Below, one piece after another: positions 6,564 to 13,879 of a stretch of 15,113 nucleotides of DNA (position 1 is the stretch's first letter; each line of letters starts with the position of its first letter). The DNA is from Dialister sp. CAG:486 (GTDB lineage Bacteria > Bacillota > Negativicutes > Veillonellales > Dialisteraceae), in the NCBI GenBank assembly GCA_000434475.1, contig FR879620.1, positions 13,316 through 28,428 on the forward strand, in the 5' to 3' direction. The notes beneath the pieces are model-generated. The model saw only the letters and a list, made by a program, of their open reading frames with translations. It did no database searches and was not told the DNA's origin. The position numbers were made by a program, and so were the translations under genes.

Positions 6564-6883
6564 TAGTAACTAGGGACTAGTGACTGGTGACTAGGGATTA
6601 GGGATTAGGGTTAGCCCTGGGGCGTACCGTCCCTTGATTACGGGTGAAAGCTTTGCTCGCCAGTTAGGAATTAGGAGTGAGGAGTGCTGGTGCGGCGCAT
6701 TTCGTCATCCTGAGCGGAGAAAAATGTCGTATGTTAGAAAATGGATGATCTGAAACAGGAGAACTGAGTCGAAGGATCTAAGCGCCGCAAGGTACAGATA
6801 GTGGCGATGCCCGAAGTTAGTATTTAGTCACCGGTCACTAGTCACTCGAAGCTCCTAATCCCTAGCTACCAGTCACCAGTCAC
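6564..6883. repeat. Composite repeat, copy C, bounded by inverted heptamer arrays
   Basis: This fills the whole miaA to methyltransferase gap. The left end (6564-6613) has plus-strand heptamers such as TAGTGAC, TGGTGAC and TAGGGAT. The right end (6817-6883) has the same family in reverse orientation, giving terminal inverted repeats. Between them are GGGTTAGCCC plus GGGGCGTACCGTCCCTTGAT, a second heptamer run (TTAGGAGTGAGGAGTG, 6671-6686) and the hairpin GGTGCGGCGC / GCGCCGC (6689 and 6782) split by the 80-bp nested element. The right array contains the methyltransferase stop codon. Confidence 0.65.
6702..6780. repeat. 80-bp element nested in the composite repeat (copy 2)
   Basis: It is nearly identical to 2039-2119 and sits at the same place, between the two arms of the GGTGCGGCGC hairpin. 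That position points to a shared ancestral arrangement or to site-specific insertion. Confidence 0.65.
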
Positions 6884-7665
6884 CGCTTCTCTATCACCCC
6901 ATATGCGGTCGACTGACCGCGCTTCATCCGGACATCGGTGAAGATGGGATCTCTGAAAATGCCCGCGAAGGGCCGCTCCTTCACGATGACCTTCCTCCGG
7001 CAGACGCGGAGAGCTTCTCGTAAGATACCTGCCGTCAGGCTGTCATACGCCGCTGCCGCACGGAAGCCTTCCATATCATTTTCTCTGCGCTTCACAGGAT
7101 GGCGGAACATGGGATCGAAATAGATGACATCGTAGGCGTCATCCCTGCAGCCTGCCAGATACTCTCTATAGTCGGCATGGATCAGGTGGATCCGCCGGAC
7201 GGCATCGGTGAGGCTCTCGTCTTTATCCTCGTAGCCTGCGATACCGGCGCGCCCCACCTCATAGAGGATGGGGCTTTTTTCCAGCGCGGTCACACGCCCT
7301 CTGCCCGTCAAAAACCATGACATCGTACTCGAGTCCCCTGCCTGCCCGAAGGTGCAGTCGAGCACATCACAGGGGCCGTCCGCAGGAAGGAGCGCGCAGA
7401 GGCGGTCAGGATTTCCTTTTCGAAGCTGTGTGGTCCTTAGCACCGCCGTCCCCATATGGAAGCGGTACTCCTCGCCGTCAGACCAGTAAAGAGGGAGCTG
7501 CTTTCCGTAAATGAGGAAGCCGGAAAGCCCGGTCTCCTCCGTCATCTCTTCCAGCGTATCACCGCGCGGGATGTAGGGTATTCCCAGTGCTTCTCCGCGC
7601 CGCTTAGGGAAATCCCAGTGCTTCTCCGCGCCGCTTCGCCTCTTTGATGATGGAGGAGTCCGCAT
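6880..7665 (-). CDS. Class I SAM-dependent methyltransferase (RsmJ-like), frameshifted at its N-terminus
   Basis: The product resembles small RsmJ-type (DUF548) methyltransferases; RsmJ methylates a guanine of 16S rRNA, but the target here is not proven. It shows motif I, DCTFGQAGD (103-111 of this frame), and the motif IV analogue DVIYFDPMFRHP (179-190). A RKVIVKERPF strand lies near the C-terminus. The boundaries given are those of the longest open frame, whose first 20 residues are out of frame. The natural start is the ATG at 7693, overlapping the mutL stop as ATGA, but a 31-bp tandem duplication (7575-7636) shifts the frame. Removing one copy would give a smooth 260-residue protein beginning MRTGVTTIRHADSSII. 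The ATG at 7665 has no ribosome site, so expression of an active enzyme is doubtful. The stop lies in a heptamer repeat. Confidence 0.75.
   Translation of the reverse strand: MRTPPSSKRRSGAEKHWDFPKRRGEALGIPYIPRGDTLEEMTEETGLSGFLIYGKQLPLYWSDGEEYRFHMGTAVLRTTQLRKGNPDRLCALLPADGPCDVLDCTFGQAGDSSTMSWFLTGRGRVTALEKSPILYEVGRAGIAGYEDKDESLTDAVRRIHLIHADYREYLAGCRDDAYDVIYFDPMFRHPVKRRENDMEGFRAAAAYDSLTAGILREALRVCRRKVIVKERPFAGIFRDPIFTDVRMKRGQSTAYGVIEKR
7575..7636 (-). repeat. 31-bp imperfect tandem duplication inside the methyltransferase gene
   Basis: Copies at 7575-7605 and 7606-7636 match at 29 of 31 bases. They differ only in the GGGAATACCC versus GGGATTTCCC stretch (minus strand). Thirty-one is not a multiple of three, so the duplication breaks the reading frame. 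Confidence 0.9.
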
Positions 7666-7693
7666 GGCGGATGGTCGTGACGCCCGTCCTCAT
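7604..7693 (-). pseudogene. Original N-terminus of the methyltransferase, cut off by frameshift
   Basis: Translation from the ATG at 7693, which overlaps the mutL TGA by four bases, gives 29 residues starting MRTGVTTIRHADSS. It ends at TAA at 7604-7606, created at the junction of the two 31-bp copies. The sequence is continuous in meaning with the downstream frame (EAKRRGEALG, then IPYIPRGD) once one copy is removed. Confidence 0.8.
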
Positions 7694-9618
7694 GGGCGTT
7701 TGAAGAGCCTTCCCAGCTCTTCGGGGGTGAATTTCACGATGGTCGGGCGGCCATGCGGGCAGACGAAGGGGCGGCTCGTGTGGAAGAGGTCGACGATGAG
7801 CTCTTTCATCTGTCGGATGTTCAAGGGATCTCCGCGCTTGATCGCACCGCGGCAGGCGGCATACGCCATCATGCGATGACGCATCGTCTCCGGCGAAGGC
7901 ACGTCCTTCTCATGGAAAGCGCGCGTGATGTCCTTCATCACCCGGTCCATGTCCGCTTCCGAGAGATCCTCCGGACTTCCCGTGATGCGGATGACGTCCG
8001 GGCCTGCCTGCTCAAAGGTGATGCCAAGACGCCCAAGATCCGCCTCATGCTCTTCCAAGAGCGCGAGATCCTCGGGGTCGGCATGGAGGAGATAAGGCAC
8101 CAGAATCTCCTGCACCGGGATGCCCTCCGCACGCGCCGCCAGACGGTCATAGCGGACGCGCTCATGCGCCGCGTGCTGATCGATGATGAAGAGATCCATC
8201 CCCCGCTGGCAGAGGATGAAGCACTTGGCGACCTGCCCCAAAGGAATGATCGGCTCTTCGGCCTTTGGCGCATCGAAAAGCACCTCGGGCGTGAGTGCTT
8301 CTTTTTCTTCGTGCGTTACACCAGGGAAGACGGACTCCTTCGAGAAAAGTTTCTCTTTGGAGATCGAGGGCTCGAAGGGGATTTCCCGCCTTTCTCCTGC
8401 CGGCTTTCCCTGCGGATGCCAGGCGGGCATCGGACGCCGTTCTTCTGCTGCATAGGCTGCGCCCGGCTCTCCCCAGCGCGCGGGATCCTTTTCTTTTTCC
8501 GTGAGTCCGATATCAGGCCCCACGGAGCGCGCTTCTTCGACCTTGACAGACGTCAGGTCAAAGTCGCTCTCCTTTACCACCTGATGCCCCGGGTCTTTGA
8601 TCATTTCGCGTGCGATCTCATCCGGCGTATCCTTGGTCGTCAGCGACTGAAGGACGCTGTGATAGACAAGGCGGAAGATGCTCTGCTCATCAGAGAATTT
8701 GATCTCCCGCTTCTGCGGATGCACATTCACATCGATCGACTCGGGAGCGACAGTGAAGGCGAGGACAAGGATCGGGTATCCATTCTTAGGGAGCAACGAG
8801 TGATAGGCATTGTCGACGGCTTTCGACACCGCACTGCTCTCGACGACGCGGCGGTTGATGATGATCGTCTGATATTGGCGGCTGCTCTTCAAAAGCGAAG
8901 GCTTGGAAATGAGCCCCGAAAGGATGCCTCTTTCGTTTTCACCCGAGACTTCGAGCATCTCGCCAGCGGTCTTCGTGCCGTAGAGCGCGGACACGACATC
9001 AAGGAGCCGGCCGTTCCCCGGCGTCTCGATGACGGTGCGTCCATTATTGATGAGGCGGAAGGAAATATCCGGATTCGCGAGTGCGAGCTTCCCCATCATC
9101 GTATTGATGCGGCTGGCCTCGGTCCGTTCGGATTTCAGGAATTTCTTCCGGGCAGGCACGTTATAGAAGAGATCGCGCACCTCGATCGTCGTGCCGCCCG
9201 GTGCACCGGTCGGCTTTACTTCGCTGACTGTCCCGCCCTCGACTTCGACGATCGTGCCCTCCACGTCTTCTTGGCGCCGGGTCGTGATGGCCGTGCGGGA
9301 GACGGCGGAAATGCTCGCCAGCGCCTCTCCACGAAAGCCCAGCGAGGCGCTGTGATAGATGTTATCCACCGTTGAGATCTTGCTCGTCGCATGACGCACG
9401 ATGGAGAGCTTCGCATCTTCCGCCGACATGCCGCTGCCATTGTCCGTGACGCGGATGTAGGTGAGTCCGCCGTCCGCGATCTCCACCTCTATATCGCTCG
9501 CGCCGGCATCCACGGCATTTTCTACCATTTCCTTGACGGCGTTCACCGGACGCTCCACCACTTCACCGGCGGCGATCTGATTCGCCGTCACTTCATCGAG
9601 TACATGGATCAATGCCAT
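7690..9618 (-). CDS. mutL: DNA mismatch repair protein MutL
   Basis: MutL couples mismatch recognition by MutS to strand removal. The 642-residue product has the GHKL ATPase motifs NQIAAGEVVERP (13-24), DNGSGM (59-64) and GFRGEALASI (94-103), plus GTTIEVRDLFYNVPARKKF (142-160) and NVHPQK (298-303). A charged linker follows (about 335-455). The C-terminal domain carries the endonuclease motif DQHAAHERVRYD (480-491), a clamp-type QEILVP (503-508), AACRGAIK (587-594) and the CPHGRP motif (620-625). It should therefore be a nicking MutL, unlike that of E. coli. The last motif position is Asp491 rather than the usual Glu. The ATG shares a base with the mutS stop and follows AAGGAGG with 7-nt spacing. 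Confidence 0.97.
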   Translation of the reverse strand: MALIHVLDEVTANQIAAGEVVERPVNAVKEMVENAVDAGASDIEVEIADGGLTYIRVTDNGSGMSAEDAKLSIVRHATSKISTVDNIYHSASLGFRGEALASISAVSRTAITTRRQEDVEGTIVEVEGGTVSEVKPTGAPGGTTIEVRDLFYNVPARKKFLKSERTEASRINTMMGKLALANPDISFRLINNGRTVIETPGNGRLLDVVSALYGTKTAGEMLEVSGENERGILSGLISKPSLLKSSRQYQTIIINRRVVESSAVSKAVDNAYHSLLPKNGYPILVLAFTVAPESIDVNVHPQKREIKFSDEQSIFRLVYHSVLQSLTTKDTPDEIAREMIKDPGHQVVKESDFDLTSVKVEEARSVGPDIGLTEKEKDPARWGEPGAAYAAEERRPMPAWHPQGKPAGERREIPFEPSISKEKLFSKESVFPGVTHEEKEALTPEVLFDAPKAEEPIIPLGQVAKCFILCQRGMDLFIIDQHAAHERVRYDRLAARAEGIPVQEILVPYLLHADPEDLALLEEHEADLGRLGITFEQAGPDVIRITGSPEDLSEADMDRVMKDITRAFHEKDVPSPETMRHRMMAYAACRGAIKRGDPLNIRQMKELIVDLFHTSRPFVCPHGRPTIVKFTPEELGRLFKRP

Positions 9619-12176
9619 CAGCGTCCCTCCTTCGCTTCGCGGCTCAGCCGGAATAAGATCTCCATCGCTTCGATCGGTGTCTTGCTCATGACATCCAGAT
9701 GGGCCAGCTCGTCAATGATGGGCGAGCTGAAAAGATCCATCGCGCCGGCGGCTGCCTGCGGCTTCTCCGGAGCGGGACGGCTCTTCCCATCCTCCTTCTC
9801 AAGCCCCAGAAGGATCTCATCGGCTCTGGCAAGAAGCGACTCGGGAAGCCCCGCAAGGCGTGCGACGTGGATCCCATAGCTCCGATCCGCAGAGCCCGGC
9901 ACGATACGGCGCAGGAAGGTGATATCCTTTCCCCGTTCCTTGACGGATACCGTGTAATTTTTGATCCGCGGGCTCGTCTCTGCCATATCGGAAAGCTCAT
10001 GGTAGTGCGTCGCAAAGAGCGTATAGCCGTGGATCTTCTGATCGATATACTCCACGACCGCCTTCGCGATGCTCATGCCATCATAGGTGCTTGTGCCGCG
10101 TCCGATCTCATCCAGAATGATAAGACTGTTCTTCGTCGCATGCCTAAGGATGTAGGATACCTCCTGCATTTCCACCATGAAGGTACTCTGCCCCGTAGAA
10201 ATATCATCCGTCGCGCCGACGCGCGTGAAAATGCGATCGACCGGCGCGAAGACCGCGCTCCTTGCGGGAATGAAAGAGCCCACCTGCGCCATGATGGTGA
10301 GGACAGCGACCTGACGCATGTAGGTCGACTTACCGGCCATATTCGGCCCCGTGATGACCAGGATCTCCTGATTCCGATGATTCAGCTCCGTATCATTCGG
10401 GACAAACATGTCTCTCTTCAAGGCATGCTCGACCATCGGATGACGGCCGTCTTTGATGGAAATATACCCATCCTTCGGGCTAATGATCGACGGACGGATG
10501 TAGCGGTCCTTGATCGCTGCCCGCGCAAAGCTGGCGAGGCAGTCCACTGCTGCGAGCGCGCGCGCCGTCTTCTGCATATCAGGGATCTCCGGACGGATTT
10601 CCGCCTTCACCGCCTGATAGATCTTGAGCTCGAGCTGCTCTGTCTTTTCTTTGGCAGAGAGCGCCTTCGTCTCGAATTCCTTCAGTTCCGGCGTGATATA
10701 GCGCTCCGCATTCACGAGCGTCTGCTTTCTCACATAGTACGCAGGGACAGGGAGCTTATTCGCATTGGAAATCTCAAAATAGTATCCGAAGACATTATTG
10801 AAGCCGATCTTGAGCTTGATGCCCGTCTTTTCCTTTTCCTTCTCTTCCAGCTCTTGGATGTACTTCTGGCTGTTCTCCGACAGCGAGCGCACTTCATCCA
10901 GCTCGGCGGAGAAGCCTTCGCGGATGTACTTGCCGTCCTTGATGTTGCCCGTCCCGTTCTCATTCATCGCACGGTCCAGAAGGTCAAAGACAGGGCCATG
11001 CGTCGAGAGCTGGCTGTTCAGCTTCTTCAAAAGCACCGAGCCTGCGCCGGAGAGGAGCTGCTTCACCTGCGGCACCACGCGAAGCGTCGCTTTGAGAGAG
11101 AGCAGGTCTTTGGGCGAAGTCGAATTCGCCTCGATGCGGGAAAGAATACGCTCGAAGTCAAAGACGCCGGAAAGCATCTCTTCCAGACGCGAAAGCTCCG
11201 TCATGTGCTGTGTCAGCTCCTCGATCGCCGACTGGCGCAGTATGATGCGGTTCACATCCGTCAGCGGCCGCTCCAGAGAACGTTTCAAGAGGCGCGCCCC
11301 CATCGCTGTATGCGTATAGTCGAGAAGCTCTAAGAGCGTGCCGCGCCGCCCGCCGTCACGCATATTCCGCGTGATCTCCAGATTTCTAAGGCACTCCTCG
11401 GTGAGCGTCAGCGTATGATCCTCACGGATCGGCCGCGGATCATGGAAATCCGCCGCCTCCGAGCGCATGACCTCCTTGAGGTATCCGGAAAGAAGGGCGA
11501 AGGCCTTCTGCACATGGCGATTCTCTATAGACGCTGCCGCCGATGGGATCGCGCTCTCGTCCTCATCATCCCTTCGCGTCAGGAGACAGGCCCCGAGGCG
11601 CGCCGCGGCGAAGCAGGAGAGCTTCTCATAGAAATCATCCGACACGAGACACACCGCTTCTGCGGGACTATATACCGACAGAAGGTCGAAGAAGGCATCC
11701 TGCTCCTTCTTCTTGTCCCAAGTCCCCCACCAGCACTCGCCCGTCGAGACATCGGCGAGCACAGCGGCAATCTCCTTGTCCGCCTCTAAGAGGTAAATGA
11801 GATAATTGTTCGACTTATCTGCGATGGAATTTTCAAAAAGGATCGTCCCCGGCGTGATGACACGGATGACATCCCGCTTGACCAGCCCCTTCGCCTTCTT
11901 CGGGTCTTCCAGCTGCTCGCAGATCGCCACCTTGTACCCCTTCTGGATCAGCCGATAAATATAGAGCTCTGCCGCATGGAAAGGCACCCCGCACATCGGT
12001 ACGCGGCCATCCTGCCCCGCCGACTTCCCCGTCAGTGTCAGCTCCAGCTCATGCGATGCCGTCAGCGCATCGTCATAGAAAAGCTCATAGAAATCGCCCA
12101 GACGGTAAAAAAGCAGACAGTCCCGGTATTTCTCTTTGACTTCCTTATACTGTGCCATCAAGGGCGTTTTGGCCAT
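9618..12176 (-). CDS. mutS: DNA mismatch repair protein MutS
   Basis: MutS recognises mismatches and small loops and recruits MutL. The 852-residue length is typical of MutS1. The mismatch-reading Phe-x-Glu is F29-Y30-E31 in GDFYELF. Connector and lever domains follow. The ATPase has Walker A GPNMAGKS (610-617), STGQSTFMVEM (660-670), Walker B LIILDE with D689-E690, and the FATHYHEL motif (721-728). The C-terminal tail ends in a helical segment after GAMDLFSS. The ATG at 12176 follows AAGGAAC closely. The gene heads a tight mutS-mutL-methyltransferase group. The upstream 260 bp hold a repeat element and only a weak promoter candidate. Confidence 0.98.
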   Translation of the reverse strand: MAKTPLMAQYKEVKEKYRDCLLFYRLGDFYELFYDDALTASHELELTLTGKSAGQDGRVPMCGVPFHAAELYIYRLIQKGYKVAICEQLEDPKKAKGLVKRDVIRVITPGTILFENSIADKSNNYLIYLLEADKEIAAVLADVSTGECWWGTWDKKKEQDAFFDLLSVYSPAEAVCLVSDDFYEKLSCFAAARLGACLLTRRDDEDESAIPSAAASIENRHVQKAFALLSGYLKEVMRSEAADFHDPRPIREDHTLTLTEECLRNLEITRNMRDGGRRGTLLELLDYTHTAMGARLLKRSLERPLTDVNRIILRQSAIEELTQHMTELSRLEEMLSGVFDFERILSRIEANSTSPKDLLSLKATLRVVPQVKQLLSGAGSVLLKKLNSQLSTHGPVFDLLDRAMNENGTGNIKDGKYIREGFSAELDEVRSLSENSQKYIQELEEKEKEKTGIKLKIGFNNVFGYYFEISNANKLPVPAYYVRKQTLVNAERYITPELKEFETKALSAKEKTEQLELKIYQAVKAEIRPEIPDMQKTARALAAVDCLASFARAAIKDRYIRPSIISPKDGYISIKDGRHPMVEHALKRDMFVPNDTELNHRNQEILVITGPNMAGKSTYMRQVAVLTIMAQVGSFIPARSAVFAPVDRIFTRVGATDDISTGQSTFMVEMQEVSYILRHATKNSLIILDEIGRGTSTYDGMSIAKAVVEYIDQKIHGYTLFATHYHELSDMAETSPRIKNYTVSVKERGKDITFLRRIVPGSADRSYGIHVARLAGLPESLLARADEILLGLEKEDGKSRPAPEKPQAAAGAMDLFSSPIIDELAHLDVMSKTPIEAMEILFRLSREAKEGR

Positions 12177-12204
12177 GGTCTTGTTCCTTCTTTCTGGTCA
12201 TTCT

Positions 12205-12232
12205 AATTTAGGCAAAAGACATATATCTCCAA
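12205..12232 (-). promoter_or_regulatory. Weak promoter candidate upstream of mutS
   Basis: The minus strand has TTGGAG (12227-12232) and TAAATT (12205-12210) with a 16-bp spacer. Both boxes are imperfect. It lies about 30 bp before the mutS start, right at the edge of the repeat element. Confidence 0.3.
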
Positions 12233-12407
12233 GTTAGGAGTGAGGAATGAGGAGTGAGGAGTGAAGGTGCGGCGCAAAACAATAATAAAGCGCCGCCAAG
12301 TTTTATACTATGCAACGCGCACAATAATAAAAAAGGGGGATTGGGGCGCTATATGAACTGTGCGCCCCTTCCGCCACTCCTCACTTCTCACTCCTAACTC
12401 CTCACTA
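12233..12407. repeat. Short repeat element with inverted heptamer ends
   Basis: The left end carries AGGAGTG-type heptamers (12234-12264). The right end carries their reverse complement (CACTCCTCACTTCTCAC and following, 12375-12407). The middle holds the GCGGCGC / GCGCCGC hairpin (12269-12296) and a second GC hairpin (12343-12368). It is a compact relative of the composite repeats, about 175 bp, and fills most of the miaB-mutS gap. Confidence 0.6.
12332..12368 (-). terminator. Terminator-like hairpin downstream of miaB
   Basis: GGGGCGC (12343-12349) pairs with GCGCCCC (12362-12368) around a 12-nt loop. On the minus strand, TTTTTT follows after eight more bases. The gap before the T run makes it a weaker candidate than the other terminators here. 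Confidence 0.45.
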
Positions 12408-12437
12408 TGTAGATAGGCGTTCAAAGAAAACTCGAAA

Positions 12438-13760
12438 CTACACTAAATTTCCCTTCAGCACCCACGTCTGGCCGACCTCGACTTTCGCTTCGAGCGTATC
12501 ACCGACCTTGACGCCTTCCTGATACGGGAAAAGGATCATCTTATTGCCCGATGTACGTCCATACCAGACATTCTCCTGCTTCGACGGGCCTTCGACGATG
12601 ATGGGATAGGTCTTGCCCTCCATCGCCTGATTCAGAGAAAGGCTCACCTCATTCTCCACATCCATCAGCTCCTGCAGGCGGCGGTGCTTCGTCTCCTCAT
12701 CGATCTGATCCGTCATGCGCGCTGCCGGCGTGCCATTTCTCGGCGAATAAATGAATGTATATGCCGAGTCGAAACGCACCTCTTTCAAAAGCGCGAGCGT
12801 CTCCTGATGCATCTCTTCCGTTTCCCCCGGGAACCCGGTGATGAGATCGGTCGTCAGCACGATGTCCGGCATCTTTTCACGGACGTAGGAAACAAGCTCC
12901 TTGAAATGCTCGATCGTATATCCGCGATTCATCTTCTTCAGCATTTCATTCGAGCCATGCTGCACAGGCAGATGCATATGACGCGCCACCTTCGGCGAAT
13001 CCGCCATCGCATCCACCATATCGAATGTCATATCTCTCGGATGCGACGTCATATAGCGCACACGCTCGATGCCATCCACCTTGTCGATCGCACGGATCAG
13101 CATCCCGAAGTCCGTCCCGTTTCTGAAATCAAGACCATACGAATTCACATTCTGCCCGAGGAGCGTCACTTCCTTATAGCCTTCCTTCGCAAGCCCCTCT
13201 ATCTCGCGCGAGATATCCTCCACGCTGCGGGACAGCTCACGGCCGCGTACATACGGCACGATGCAGTACGTGCAGAACTTGTTGCACCCCTGCATGATCG
13301 GGATCCATGCAAAGACATGAGACTTACGCACCGCACGAAGCTCGCTGTAGTCACTCACACTGTGCGGATTCCTCTCCGTCTTCACCACATGGCCGCCGCG
13401 CGCATCCTCCTTCGAAACGATCTCCTTCAGGTCATGGATATGGTACGGCCCGATGACAAAATCAATGATCGGCATACGCTCGATGAGCTTGCCCTTATTC
13501 TCCTGTGCCATGCAGCCGGCGATCCCCAGAAGCAGATGCGGATTTTTATCCTTCAGCTTCTTGATCTCCCCGATCTTGCCATAGACCTTCTCCTCCGCAT
13601 TCTGACGGATGCTACAGGTATTCATGATGATGATATCTGCCTCTTCCATCGTCTCTGCCGGCGCATATCCCAGCTCCTCCAGCTGTCCATTGATGCGCTC
13701 CGTGTCTGATTCATTCATTTGGCAGCCATAGGTCAGGGTGAAGTACTTCTTTTCCATCAT
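12438..13760 (-). CDS. miaB: tRNA-2-methylthio-N6-dimethylallyladenosine synthase MiaB
   Basis: MiaB is a radical-SAM methylthiotransferase that turns i6A37 into ms2i6A37 in tRNA, acting after MiaA. The 440-residue product has the three N-terminal cysteines of the auxiliary cluster (Cys13 in YGCQMNESD, Cys49 in MNTCSIRQNAEEK, Cys83 in GIAGCMAQ). The radical-SAM CxxxCxxC motif is at Cys159, Cys163 and Cys166 (GCNKFCTYC). VPYVRGRE (168-175) follows, and a TRAM domain forms the last 65 or so residues. AAAGGA lies 8 nt before the first ATG; a second ATG directly follows, so the start could be one codon later. An extended -10 promoter lies about 50 bp upstream, just after a strong terminator, so transcription probably starts afresh here. 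Confidence 0.97.
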   Translation of the reverse strand: MMEKKYFTLTYGCQMNESDTERINGQLEELGYAPAETMEEADIIIMNTCSIRQNAEEKVYGKIGEIKKLKDKNPHLLLGIAGCMAQENKGKLIERMPIIDFVIGPYHIHDLKEIVSKEDARGGHVVKTERNPHSVSDYSELRAVRKSHVFAWIPIMQGCNKFCTYCIVPYVRGRELSRSVEDISREIEGLAKEGYKEVTLLGQNVNSYGLDFRNGTDFGMLIRAIDKVDGIERVRYMTSHPRDMTFDMVDAMADSPKVARHMHLPVQHGSNEMLKKMNRGYTIEHFKELVSYVREKMPDIVLTTDLITGFPGETEEMHQETLALLKEVRFDSAYTFIYSPRNGTPAARMTDQIDEETKHRRLQELMDVENEVSLSLNQAMEGKTYPIIVEGPSKQENVWYGRTSGNKMILFPYQEGVKVGDTLEAKVEVGQTWVLKGNLV

Positions 13761-13809
13761 AATATATTTCCTTTATATAACAACTCACACGTATCCAAAA
13801 TATCACTTT

Positions 13810-13820
13810 ATTATAGCATA
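13810..13820 (-). promoter_or_regulatory. Extended -10 promoter for miaB
   Basis: The minus strand reads TATGCTATAAT, a perfect TATAAT with an extended TG element. No strong -35 is visible; the expected position falls in the T tract of the preceding terminator. The predicted start lies about 45 bp before the miaB ATG. Confidence 0.75.
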
Positions 13821-13829
13821 CGCAGAGTG

Positions 13830-13877
13830 AAAAATAAAAAATCCCGATGACCGGACATGGTATCCGGTCATCGGGAT
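13830..13877 (-). terminator. Strong intrinsic terminator upstream of miaB
   Basis: A perfect 15-bp stem (ATCCCGATGACCGGA at 13841-13855 with its complement at 13863-13877) has a 7-nt loop. On the minus strand it is followed by TTTTTTATTTTT. No T run follows on the plus strand. It isolates miaB from the ybaK side, although ybaK ends about 440 bp away. Confidence 0.88.
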
Positions 13878-13879
13878 CA

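Noticed and set aside
6564..6883. Repeat arrays as a CRISPR locus
   Set aside because: Units are 7 or 9 bp, directly adjacent and degenerate, with no unique spacers of constant length and no cas genes.
7753..9375. 540-codon plus-strand open frame opposite mutL
   Set aside because: It is a mirror of the mutL codon pattern, with no motif and no ribosome site that stands out.
9699..11333. 544-codon plus-strand open frame opposite mutS
   Set aside because: As for mutL: an Arg/Leu-rich mirror translation without recognisable domains.
12684..13709. 341-codon plus-strand open frame opposite miaB
   Set aside because: The translation is rich in His, Arg and Leu, typical of an antisense shadow, while miaB itself is complete.
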